Assembly (NCBI GenBank): GCA_001839685.1
Contig: MLAK01000917.1
Location: 20,691 to 47,650, forward strand
DNA: 26,960 bases
Direction of reading: 5' to 3'
Origin: Tritrichomonas foetus
Lineage: Eukaryota; Parabasalia; Tritrichomonadida; Tritrichomonadidae
The notes beneath the pieces are model-generated. The model did no database searches, had not been told where the DNA came from, and saw nothing but the letters and a program-made list of their open reading frames with translations. Of this stretch, positions 1-8,117 are shown piece by piece (the first letter of the stretch is position 1; each line of letters opens with the position of its first letter). Made by a program: the position numbers and the translations under genes.

Positions 1-156
1 CATTATTCATTTACTTCATTATTCCTTGATTCCTTTATTAATTTGCTTCATTATTCCTTGATTTCATTATTCCTTGAATTACTTAATCCTTGATTTCATT
101 ATTCATTTACTTCATTATTTATTTGATTCGTTAGTTTTTATTCCTTTATTTCATTC
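1..156. repeat. Degenerate ATTCCTTGATT-type repeats
   Basis: This stretch is built from imperfect reiterations of words such as CATTATTCCTTGATT, TTCATTTACTTCATT and TTCCTTTATT. The unit is about 15-25 bases and not well conserved. It is T-rich on the plus strand and carries no ORF. It looks like a decayed minisatellite or simple repeat that continues off the left edge. Seen directly; function unknown. Confidence 0.6.
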
Positions 157-523
157 CTTCTTTTTTTTTTATTATTATTATTCATAAATAGAAATATTGA
201 GACCAAAGACATATAGTATTTATAAGGCTCGGAATCCGAAATATATATACAATATCACCCATTTCCCAATCGAATAAGGCAAAACAGTCAAAATAATGTT
301 TTTCTCACCACAAAATATGCACTATAGTGGCAGAAAATAAACAAAAATAATATCTCCATGTGGAATTAAATCCAGAAAAAGGAAAAAGAACTTGATTAAA
401 TTAAAAAAAAAAATAGGTCGAGAAAAAAATTTACTATGAATAAGAAAATTGTTTAAAATTTATTTAAACGGTACATCCACAATAAAGATAAAATTTTGGT
501 ATCGGATCTTTGGGTATAAATGT
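157..523. other. AT-rich spacer, nothing recognised
   Basis: This is AT-rich sequence with homopolymer runs (a T run near 160-175, an A run near 400-415). I see no convincing ORF, RNA gene or repeat. A short word GCTCGGAATCCGAAAT near 227-242 resembles GCTCGGAATTCGGAAAT near 14442-14458, but that is too short to interpret. Confidence 0.5.
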
Positions 524-754
524 CTATTTGTAAACAACAAAATAATCATTTGTTTTCACATTTGTAATTTGGTTGCTTGTTGGAATTGAGATAATCGCTT
601 CTTTTGTTTCGCCTGTATGTTTTTGAAACGGGGAAAACTTCGTCCAGATCACTGACTTTAACTTTTTCCTATAATAAGGAATAGTATTCAAAACATATTT
701 TTTAGACAATTCAAAATCTCGAAAATGATATTGAAAACGCTCCACATGAAGCAA
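524..754 (-). pseudogene. Possible gene remnant, 76-codon ORF
   Basis: This minus-strand ORF would encode about 76 residues of balanced composition (FRDFELSKKYV near the N-terminus, NTIPYYRKK, then IISIPTSNQI). The residue mix looks more protein-like than a random AT-rich frame. It matches no family I recognise and has no domain. It sits just downstream, on the same strand, of the ORF that crosses the tandem duplication, but the frames do not join cleanly even if one duplicate is removed. It could be the 3' end of a decayed gene or a chance ORF. Confidence 0.25.
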
Positions 755-774
755 CTTTTTCTTTTATATAATAA

Positions 775-984
775 TTACTCCCCTTCACAAAGGTTGAAAT
801 AATTGACCTTCGTGTGGAATTCCCATGGGGAATCTGGTACAATCCTACTCCCCTTCACAAAGGTTGAAATAATTGACCTTCGTGTGGAATTCCCATGGGG
901 AATCTGGTACAATCCTTTAGGAAAGTATTGAAATATCAGAAATATTTCTGAAACAAGGCAAATAAAACAAAATTCAAGATTCAT
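775..984 (-). pseudogene. Short ORF across the tandem duplication
   Basis: A 69-residue minus-strand ORF starts at 984 with a hydrophobic N-terminus (LEFCFICLVSEIFLIFQYF), resembling a signal peptide or membrane segment, then reads through both 70-bp copies in different frames. Without the duplication the frame would run about 18 more codons and stop. No homologue recognised. Either a damaged small gene or a chance frame. Confidence 0.2.
776..915. repeat. Perfect 70-bp tandem duplication (2 copies)
   Basis: Positions 776-845 and 846-915 are identical 70-base units, each starting TACTCCCCTTCACAAAGG and ending GGTACAATCC. Each unit contains a near-palindromic core around TTCCCATGGGGAA with an NcoI-like CCATGG. 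Seventy is not a multiple of three, so a coding frame crossing it shifts: the minus-strand ORF 775-984 reads the second copy in one frame and the first in another and then stops. Perfect identity means the event is recent, gene-converted or an assembly artefact. The sequence itself is not recognised. Confidence 0.95.
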
Positions 985-1538
985 TCAAAATTAAGTGAAA
1001 TGAAACCATCCGCTATTTCATTTTTAGCTAATTTATTAGATTTATTATTTGCTAGTTTTTGATTGTTACTTTTAATTCATTTATTATTGTTAATATTCGA
1101 TATTCGATGAGATATATCTTGCTCAAATTTACGATATTTTGAGTTTTTGAATATACATTCAATAATTTCTAAAAAATGACATACCTCCCAAATCCTAAAT
1201 GTAGCCAAGCTCCTGCTGAATATGATTAGGTTCATATTTAATAAGTATCAAAATACATGTGAATATTTGAATATGTGGTAAATTTATTAAAAGTTTTTAT
1301 TTCTAATTATTGAAAAATATCCAATTCACAAAATATATTCTATTTAAAGGATTAATCACTTTTTTCATAGTACTTTTTCACTTTTTTGCCTTTCAGAAAT
1401 AAATACCAAAAACAAATATCGACACTAAATTTTATCGTGAATATTTCAAAAATAAACTAATGTAAAGATAATATAAAGCTACACTTTTATTATACAAAAA
1501 GAGAATCGATTTGAAAACAAATAGAGGGGAGAAAAAAG
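985..1538. other. AT-rich spacer downstream of the kinase gene
   Basis: This is about 80% A+T with no ORF of note, no tRNA-like or rRNA-like sequence and no clear repeat. Its right end is the 3' flank of the minus-strand kinase gene. I see nothing further in it. Confidence 0.5.
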
Positions 1539-2897
1539 TCATTCAGTTTCATAAGGTGCAAGGTCATGTGGAATTACACTACTTTCCTCACTTGGAGTCA
1601 GTGACATCTTCGCAAAAGAGAATCCAGGAATTCTTCCAACAGATCCAGACGCTGGTGTGGCAATTGAATCTGCAGGAACTTCACTTGTATAATTCTTATC
1701 GAAATTTGAGAGTCCCATTGGATCTTTTGAATCTGGGATGAATTTTGGCTTAGTTTGCCTTTTTTCAACATCATTCCAATCAAGACCGTCGAAAAGTGGA
1801 TGCATTTTAATTTCTTTGAATCCAAATCGTTTGTTTGGATCTTTGAGTAGAAGTCCAACAATCAATGAAGCTGCAAGTGGATCGAGACGTTCAGTAAAAG
1901 GAACATCAGCATCAGTGATATTTTTGAATAATTTATTTCGATTGGCACAATAGAAAGGAGTTGTTCCCATCAACATCTCATAGAAAATTATACCTAATGC
2001 CCAAAAGTCAATTGGAAATGAATATTCTTCATTAATTACAACCTCTGGTGCTAAATACTCGTTTGTTCCACAAAATGTTGTTGTTACTTTTTCATTTCTT
2101 AAATCTTTTGATAGACCAAAATCTGTTAATTTGATATGTCCTTGTTCATCAATCAAAATATTCTCTGGAGTGAGATCACGATAGACAACACCTAACTTAT
2201 GTAAACAATTGAGTGCAAGGGATATTTCAGCAATATATAAACGTGCTTCATCTAAAGAAAAAGGCCCGCTTTTATTCATATGACGATAAAGGTCGCCTCC
2301 TGGAACAAATTCTAAGCATAGATAAAACTTTGTTGGTGATTGAAATGTATAATATAATGATACAATAAATGGATGCTGACAAGAAGCTAATATATTTCTT
2401 TCGGTAAATACCGATTGCACATTATTTTCATCATGTAATAATTTTTTCCGAATTGATTTAATTGCATAAAACTCGCCTGTATCTCTTTTTTTGGCAAGAC
2501 GTACCTTTCCGTAATATCCTTGACCGACTTGCGAAACTATTTCAAAATCGTCAATTGATAAAGATGGATGTGCATAAGTTATAGCTCTAAGTGCAAGTAT
2601 CCATTCAGATGCAACATCGGGTGATGGGGCACGAAAAGTGACACGTTTTTGATTTGCAGATTTAACTCGGAATCGATTTCCACTGGGTGATGTGATATCA
2701 ATATGCGTATTTTCATTGATAAAAATGAGTGATTCTTCTTTTTGGCTTGTTCGTTCATCTGCAAAGATATGCAATACTGAATCACTTAGTACAACATATT
2801 TTTGAACCCAGTTATTTAGTTTAATATTAACTTCGAGGTATCCCGCCATCTTTCCATACTTTAAATCTATGTTGAAAGATTTTTGAGCTGCACTCAT
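1539..2897 (-). CDS. PH-domain AGC protein kinase, AKT/PKB-like
   Basis: The 452-residue product has the AKT layout. An N-terminal PH domain covers about residues 14-108 (GYLEVNIKLNNWVQKYVVL, closing with a SEWILALRA helix). A kinase domain covers about 118-370, and a C-terminal AGC tail follows. Visible landmarks are the glycine loop GQGYYG (125-130), the ATP lysine in YAIK (147), the alpha-C Glu166, YRD (239-241), DFG (259-261), the activation-loop Thr274 in TFCGT, and APE (283-285). In the tail, a turn-motif-like IATPAS (412-417) and a hydrophobic-motif-like PGFSFAK (424-430, Ser427) are present. Known family: PH binds phosphoinositides at membranes, and PDK1/TORC2-type sites switch on the kinase. 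Oddities: the catalytic-loop Lys of YRDLKPEN is Thr243, and CGTPEY reads CGTNEY. The first ATG at 2897 begins directly before the PH domain. Certain as a kinase; orthology to AKT is inferred from architecture. Confidence 0.93.
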   Translation of the reverse strand: MSAAQKSFNIDLKYGKMAGYLEVNIKLNNWVQKYVVLSDSVLHIFADERTSQKEESLIFINENTHIDITSPSGNRFRVKSANQKRVTFRAPSPDVASEWILALRAITYAHPSLSIDDFEIVSQVGQGYYGKVRLAKKRDTGEFYAIKSIRKKLLHDENNVQSVFTERNILASCQHPFIVSLYYTFQSPTKFYLCLEFVPGGDLYRHMNKSGPFSLDEARLYIAEISLALNCLHKLGVVYRDLTPENILIDEQGHIKLTDFGLSKDLRNEKVTTTFCGTNEYLAPEVVINEEYSFPIDFWALGIIFYEMLMGTTPFYCANRNKLFKNITDADVPFTERLDPLAASLIVGLLLKDPNKRFGFKEIKMHPLFDGLDWNDVEKRQTKPKFIPDSKDPMGLSNFDKNYTSEVPADSIATPASGSVGRIPGFSFAKMSLTPSEESSVIPHDLAPYETE

Positions 2898-3069
2898 TGT
2901 TTTGTCTATCTGCTTTGATGACTTTTTTCACAATTTTCGTCTCAAAAAATAAGCATTTAATTTTTCTTTGAACAAACTTTTTGACGATTTATTTATTCAT
3001 ATGAACTTTTTGACTTATTAAAAGTTTAGTTCGAAATTTTTTTGAATATAAAGAAAATTCAATCATTTT

Positions 3070-3123
3070 GATGTAAAGTTTTGAATGTGGTATCTTCAGA
3101 AAATGCCACGGATATTTTCATAG
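3070..3123 (-). pseudogene. Short gene-relic fragment, paralogous to 6587-6640
   Basis: These 54 bases align by eye to 6587-6640 at roughly 75% identity in the same orientation. On the minus strand this copy reads MKISVAFSEDTTFKTLHQND then stop, and the other reads KISVILFKRYNTQNFHH and continues. The shared frame suggests two decayed copies of the 5' end of one gene family. Family not recognised. Confidence 0.3.
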
Positions 3124-3141
3124 AAAAAAGAAAGGAGATTT

Positions 3142-3159
3142 TCGCATTTTCGAATGCGA
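3142..3159. other. Perfect hairpin with TTCG loop
   Basis: TCGCATT, loop TTCG, AATGCGA forms an 18-base perfect stem-loop with a 7-bp stem, unusually GC-rich for this spacer. UUCG is a very stable RNA tetraloop. There is no flanking evidence for transcription, so a role is speculative. Confidence 0.4.
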
Positions 3160-3714
3160 TGATAAGAAAATTCTTTTTTCCAGAATGTATCATTCATGCT
3201 GTCCTATTGGCATTATTCAGGACTCATAAAAAAGAGTGAATAAAATTTCCATTGAATTGTCATTTAAATAACACTTTTAGATTCATTTATTTTAATTGCA
3301 TTTGTTTTTATAAGTATATTTTATCATATATTGTGCTCTATTGCACAGTTTCGATATCACCCGACATTTGGATAAATCAATGTAGTTAGTTAAGGACAGT
3401 CACTTTTCGGAATAATAGAAAATATTTATGTTTCAATTGACAGAGTTATTGTAATAACACAAGATGCCAAAAACAAGATTGATATTGAATAATTGTTGAA
3501 CAATCATATTTGATACCTTGGCTTTTTATTGACAAATATATATTTGAGTTTCCTTACAATTTGATTGACTTTATGGTTTGTGAACTCCTATGGAATTATT
3601 TTGGAAGAAAACAATAGTTTTTTCCAAGAGTCTCAGAAGAAGAAATCATCGTTAAATCATATCAGGATAATGAATCAAGAGAATGACAATTCATAAGATT
3701 TGAGCTTCAATTTG

Positions 3715-5015
3715 ATGCTGAAAAAAAAGCAAGAAGGAAATGTGTTTCATATAATATATAATGGAGAGACTATTGTGACCAATAAAGATAAATTATTTGC
3801 CAAGTGTAAATATTTCAAGATGTAAAAGCATTTATTCTTACTAGATGAAATCACAATCAATGACAAATGTAGTTTTAACACTTTGGAAAAATTGATCGAA
3901 TCGAATACAACCATCAAATTCGATGTAAATCAATCTGATGTCTTTGAATATCTTTATATGAGTTCCAAATATGAAAATAATGAATTATATTCAACTTTAA
4001 AGGACTATTATCTGTCTAATGAAGGAGTTACTTCAACATTAAATGATCTCATTAACATAAGAATGCAATTATGATCAAGAATTAAAATGATCAACAATAT
4101 TCGATTGAAATTAAAGAAGAATTCATTTCCAAACATTTAGATGAAAGCATTAAAAGTGGATTAATATCAAATTTTGATCTATATTCATTATATTGAATCT
4201 TCAGCTTGGACAAAATAAAGTGATTCATGATCATCATCTTTTTTTTAGATTTATCAGTGATATAAATAAAAATTATCTACCAAATTCGGATTCTCACTCT
4301 AATTTCGGAGATTTAAATGAGAGTTCATTGTCTATTATCGAAACAAAACATAAAATTCAATGTTTAATAAATATTTTGGATTATGATGAAACTGAAGAAT
4401 TTTTATCTTATCCAATCTTCAATGACGAGTGTCACTGCCCAATTATTGGAAATTCACAAGAAGCAAGATGAAAGAATTGATAAATTCAATTAATTAACTA
4501 AATGTACAGGGAAATTAATTCATGAATAATATGTTGATCTTTTTCTAAAAATCACAAAATATATATTAAAAAACGTTATTCACGACAAAATATATATTGA
4601 TAAAAAACATGATTCAAGAATCATGAATCTTGCTAATATTGAAGATGAACAAAATCAAAAGCTTCATGAACTCTCATGACCCATGGGTTCAACAACACCA
4701 TTATGAAATTCATTCTTCTAATTGAGAAAAAAATAATAGCAATATAGAGAACGTGAATCAATATTGTGAAGAAGCGAGCGAAAAAAATAAAAAAACCAAA
4801 AATCGAAAAAGACATAGATCAAAAACTAAATCAAACAATTATTGATATCGAAAACAAACAAAACAATCAACACACTAGCCTATTAAAAAGCTAAAATCAA
4901 CAAAATACCTTAATGAATCAAATAGAAAAAGACATTAATCAAAAACTAAATAAAACAGGTTTTCAGAAATTGATAATCTCCAATTTAATAGTCAGGCTGA
5001 TGAGTAAAAAATACA
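3715..5015 (+). pseudogene. Broken BTB/POZ-like plus coiled-coil gene
   Basis: A plausible start ATG at 3715 opens a BTB/POZ-like fold: IIYNGETIVTNKDKLFAKC, an in-frame TAA at 3823-3825, then in the same frame EITINDKCSFNTLEKLIE, FEYLYMSSKYENNELY and LKDYYLSN, running to a TGA at 4072-4074. Coding continues in another frame (SIEIKEEFISKHLDESIKSG), shifts again near 4190 into DHHLFFRFISDI and runs to 4471. Further along, two copies of an IEKDI(D/N)QKLN heptad-like segment (about 4805 and 4924) mark a former coiled coil, interrupted by a TAA. This order (BTB-like domain, helical middle, coiled coil) is what I expect of a large trichomonad family; that family match is from memory. At least two stops and two frameshifts make it non-functional. 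The 3' limit is approximate. Confidence 0.6.
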
Positions 5016-6324
5016 AAATATCAAAAACACACAATGATTAAAAATAAAAATATCAAGAAACAACTTAATTAAATGATGACAAAAATCGAAACACATGATT
5101 GACTTACAACATGGTACAAACTCCTGGTCTGAGATGATTTACCTATGATAGGACGGATTTATCAAGCTATCCTGTTAATTATAATGAATAAATTTGAGAA
5201 TGAAACTAAAATCTTTCAACAAAAATTAAATATAAATAATCAAGAAAATAATATTTTGACAGAACTATTTTATAAAAGCTAATTATCACTTATAAAAATA
5301 GATAACTCTATAACTATTTTGAGTTTGTCAATTTTTATAAGTGTGAGGATATTGTTATTGGATTTGTGGTATTGAGTTCGTGATATTGAGTTTGTGGCAT
5401 TTAGTCTTTCAACATGGTGAAAATCCCGAAAAAATGAAATTTGACTTCTTATGAGTTAAATTTCATATTGAAATCAATATTTCTCAGATATTTAGCAGTT
5501 TCAAAAAGAGTAAATAGAGCCGTTTGAAAATTCCATTTGGAGTAATGTGGAAACCAATCTTAAAGGAATGAAAGTAAAAATTGGTCGTGATACTTTCATT
5601 ATTATTTCTGATTATTTCCCAAAGATTATGATGATTCGAAAAGAATATTCAAATAAAAAGCTCGAAGCATTGATATGGTGTTGAGATCGAATCAAGTCAA
5701 TTTTTTGCGCAAATTGGTAAAAATTGCTATTTGAAGAATCTATTGAACAAACTGTGAAAATAACGAATCAGTTATAAAACGAAAGGGCGGATTTTCTTGA
5801 GAGAAATCAAGATGGTTTGTATAAACGCGAAAATATGTTTTTTAATGAAACTCTTGGCAACGAACTTTTTGAATAGTAAAATCGTACTTTTTGAAAGACT
5901 AGATGATTTCATGAATATTTCCTACATATTTGGGAAATTATATATGATATTAAGCATTATAAATGAAAATCTCGATATAAGAACGAATTCAAAAGTCTTC
6001 CGTAGAGAATGTTTTCATTCAATTCAATCTCCGTTGGCAAAAGTCAGTGTATTGAATAAAAGAATATGGCAGATCTCCTTTTTGACATGAATATTGATAT
6101 ATCAGAATCTATTCAATAATTTTTGATCGTTCAATCACAACCTATATTTCTAAATATCAATGTATCTTCTGACACAATCATCGTCATAAAACATTTTCCG
6201 AGAAAATAATTATTCTTCATCACTTTTATATGAAAATATCAACAATATAAATACAATTATCACTACTTCAAAAGATATACGACAAATTAAATTCTTTGTA
6301 AAAATCAAATTGTTTCAGTCAGAG
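5016..6324. other. Decayed sequence, no intact gene
   Basis: This is AT-rich sequence with only short frames. A patch near 5560-5680 (plus strand) reads like protein (VKIGRDTFIIISDYFPKIM), and one near 5797-5880 could be read as NQDGLYKRENMFFNETLGN in an alternative frame. A 97-codon frame at 5797-6090 begins with TTG rather than ATG and is unconvincing. These look like old gene fragments continuing the graveyard on both sides. I see no RNA gene or ordered repeat. Confidence 0.4.
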
Positions 6325-6640
6325 TTAGAACTTTTTGATAAAATTTGATAAATAGTCGAATGATTAACCATATTCATTGAAAAGCTTGTATAGCTACTTT
6401 TCAAAATCCTGATCATTTCCAGATTCTTCACAAATAAATCTATCAGAAATTTGCTCATTTTCTAGCCATTTCTGGCAGAAATTATATCGTTAATTAAATG
6501 ATATAGGAAGCTACTCCATTATTTAATGAAACTCTTGCCATACTTAATCATTGAGGCATTATCTGACATAAAAAGCTCACCTGTGTGATGAAAGTTTTGT
6601 GTGTTGTATCTTTTGAATAAAATCACTGATATTTTCAGAG
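6325..6640 (-). pseudogene. Decayed gene relic, unknown family
   Basis: Read on the minus strand, 6640 to about 6520 gives KISVILFKRYNTQNFHH, then GELFMSDNASMIKYGKSF, then a stop. From 6477 to 6325 another frame gives CQKWLENEQISDRFICEES, a stop, LYKLFNEYG, a stop and SFDYLSNFIKKF. Residue composition and the run of plausible helical segments show former coding DNA with at least three nonsense changes and a frame shift. Its first part resembles the fragment at 3070-3123. Product not recognised. Confidence 0.4.
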
Positions 6641-6750
6641 CTTTTGTAAAAATCACATTATTGAATTTTTTTCGAAGTTAAATTAATTTGAATGATCAAA
6701 ATTCGAAGAAAGTTAACAAATGTAATTCTCAAAATTAATTTTTAGTCATC

Positions 6751-7173
6751 ATGTTTCTTTTCTTCGCCCTTTTCACACCTCTCTGCTTTTCACTCGACGA
6801 AGAAGAGCAGGAAAAGTTGGTTCTCAATCCAGCCGTCCTTTCCGACTTCATTACAGCCCGCCAAGTCCGAAATCTCACGATGAGCGGCAAGAAGGAGCTT
6901 GCGCCGATAAATGGCCGTTTCTTCAGAAAGCCGCTTGTCAATCTTCTTCAATCACTTCAACCAACCGTCCTTCAATTCAGATCAATGATGTTCCAATCAT
7001 TTGATGGAATGGTTATCAAAGGTGAGGCTCGCGGCTTCGCCAAATTTGCAGACATTCTTATATACGACTGTAACTTCCACGGCGGAAACCAGCACGCAAT
7101 TCATATCCAAGGGCCGTCGAGCGACGCAGAGGCCATAGATGACATCGGAGGTAGCGCAAATGTTGAAGATTAA
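6751..7173 (+). CDS. Small predicted secreted protein
   Basis: The product is 140 residues. The N-terminus MFLFFALFTPLCFS is a clear signal peptide, with cleavage probable after residue 14 before LDEEEQ. The mature chain has no second membrane segment, one N-glycosylation sequon (NLT, 41-43) and two cysteines in all: Cys12 in the signal peptide and Cys107. Residues 77-121 (RSMMFQSFDGMVIKG then ADILIYDCNFHGGNQHAIHIQG) look like rungs of a right-handed beta-helix, as in pectate-lyase-like or polymorphic-membrane-protein-like folds. That is a resemblance, not an assignment. The chain is too short for a full beta-helix, so it may be a truncated member. C-ending codons make it more GC-rich than its surroundings, as in well-expressed genes. 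The ATG follows TTTTTAGTCATC, a possible initiator close to the start. Confidence 0.7.
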   Translation: MFLFFALFTPLCFSLDEEEQEKLVLNPAVLSDFITARQVRNLTMSGKKELAPINGRFFRKPLVNLLQSLQPTVLQFRSMMFQSFDGMVIKGEARGFAKFADILIYDCNFHGGNQHAIHIQGPSSDAEAIDDIGGSANVED

Positions 7174-7476
7174 TTATTTAATGTTCTTTCTGTCTTTTTC
7201 AATACCTCCCCACACATATTTTCGAAAATTTTTGCTCAATTTTTATATTTTTTTAGATAAAATTTTTGGATACACATTTTTACTGTTTATTGTTATTTCT
7301 ATTAATGCGTTTTAATTTTGTTTCATTTGGATCATAAATTTCTCCAAAAATAATTTCCGGAAATTTTTTTTATTGTGCTAATTGATTCATTCAATGAATT
7401 TAATCCTTGCTCCAAATGAAGAAGAAGAATCTATGAATGCTTGAGTGATTTCTAATGATAAAAAAAGCGAAAAAGA
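7174..7476. other. 3' flank and spacer before the short element
   Basis: AT-rich sequence with T runs after the stop of the secreted-protein gene. I see no ORF or structure. It ends at the target-site duplication of the inverted-repeat element. Confidence 0.5.
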
Positions 7477-7477
7477 T

Positions 7478-7486
7478 GTTTCAGTG
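7478..7486. repeat. 9-bp target-site duplication, left copy
   Basis: GTTTCAGTG lies directly outside the left inverted repeat and is repeated exactly at 8108-8116 outside the right one. If the outermost base of the inverted repeat is counted as host DNA, the duplication becomes 11 bp (TGTTTCAGTGA, 7477-7487 and 8107-8117). Confidence 0.85.
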
Positions 7487-8107
7487 AGAACGTATGAAAC
7501 TCAGCATATTTTAATTTATGCATTAGTAAATGTATTATATTAAAGAACAACTACAATAATAAACTTTATTCTGGAAATGATCAAGATATTCAGAGATAAA
7601 AATGAGACCAATTGAATACAACAATAATTCAAAAAGTGGATTTTCGGTATCACTCTCATATCTTTTTATTTCTTCTACAGATTTCTCTAAAAATGTGAAT
7701 AATTTAAGGATAACATTTACTGATTCTAAAATCTGAAAATTGGGTAAAGATTTATAATAATGATAATAATTCCATGAAATTGTCTGTTTTTCTATATCTT
7801 CTGCATAATGAACCAATATTTGTGCCAAGAGATGAACAGGAAGTACCTATTTATCTATTAATTCATGAATTACTCGGGCTTTGGTACATATTTCTTTGAG
7901 AGTTCATATTTATCAAAAAAAAGTGATTTATCGTATCATAGAAAATATTTTACGTCATTCAAATAGACAAAAGTAAGAAATGCAATTTTCTAAAAATCTG
8001 TAGAAAATTTTTGCGATAAAATTCTTGACTATATTTACTTCACATTGTAAAATAAATTTTTGCAAAAGCTAAGCAAAATAAGACAAATGGGGAGTTTCAT
8101 ACGTTCT
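7487..8107. mobile_element. 621-bp TIR element, Mutator-like (MULE) by TSD length
   Basis: The ends are perfect 16-bp inverted repeats: AGAACGTATGAAACTC at 7487-7502 and its exact reverse complement at 8092-8107. They are flanked by the exact 9-bp direct repeat GTTTCAGTG (7478-7486, 8108-8116). Perfect TIRs plus a perfect duplication are diagnostic of cut-and-paste DNA transposition, and a 9-11 bp duplication is typical of the Mutator superfamily, which is known in trichomonads. No transposase is recognisable, so the copy is non-autonomous. Its interior carries a decayed minus-strand coding segment. The subterminal regions do not extend the inverted repeat. Superfamily assignment rests on duplication length only. 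Confidence 0.85.
7535..8010 (-). pseudogene. Decayed coding segment inside the short element
   Basis: On the minus strand, protein-like sequence runs almost the whole element. Around 7985-7890 it reads LTFVYLNDVKYFL, stop, YDKSLFFDKYELSKKYVPK. A frame shift leads to KARVIHELIDK, a stop (TAG near 7848) and then an open stretch VLPVHLLAQILVHYAEDIEK through FELLLYSIGLIFISEY to the stop at 7535. It is helical and leucine/isoleucine-rich. The longest open part is about 97-104 codons with no ATG near its start. I do not recognise the family; it need not be a transposase. It could be a captured host gene fragment or a remnant of the element's own gene. Confidence 0.45.
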
Positions 8108-8116
8108 GTTTCAGTG
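8108..8116. repeat. 9-bp target-site duplication, right copy
   Basis: GTTTCAGTG, identical to 7478-7486. Removing the element and one copy restores GATGTTTCAGTGATCAAATC as the inferred empty site. Confidence 0.85.
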
Positions 8117-8117
8117 A

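Larger units (their letters stand above)
2898..3714. other. Intergenic DNA upstream of the kinase
   Basis: Its left end (about 2898-2960) is the 5' flank of the kinase. On the kinase strand, AAGTCATCAAAG lies about 20 nt upstream of the ATG, which could be an initiator of the trichomonad TCA type, though weakly supported. AACTTTTTGAC occurs twice (near 2974 and 3003). The rest is AT-rich and holds a small hairpin (3142-3159), a fragment similar to 6587-6640, and leads into the broken BTB-like gene. No intact gene seen. Confidence 0.5.

Noticed and set aside
5797..6090. 97-codon frame on the plus strand
   Set aside because: It starts with TTG, not ATG, has no recognisable domain, and sits in decayed DNA where other frames look equally protein-like.
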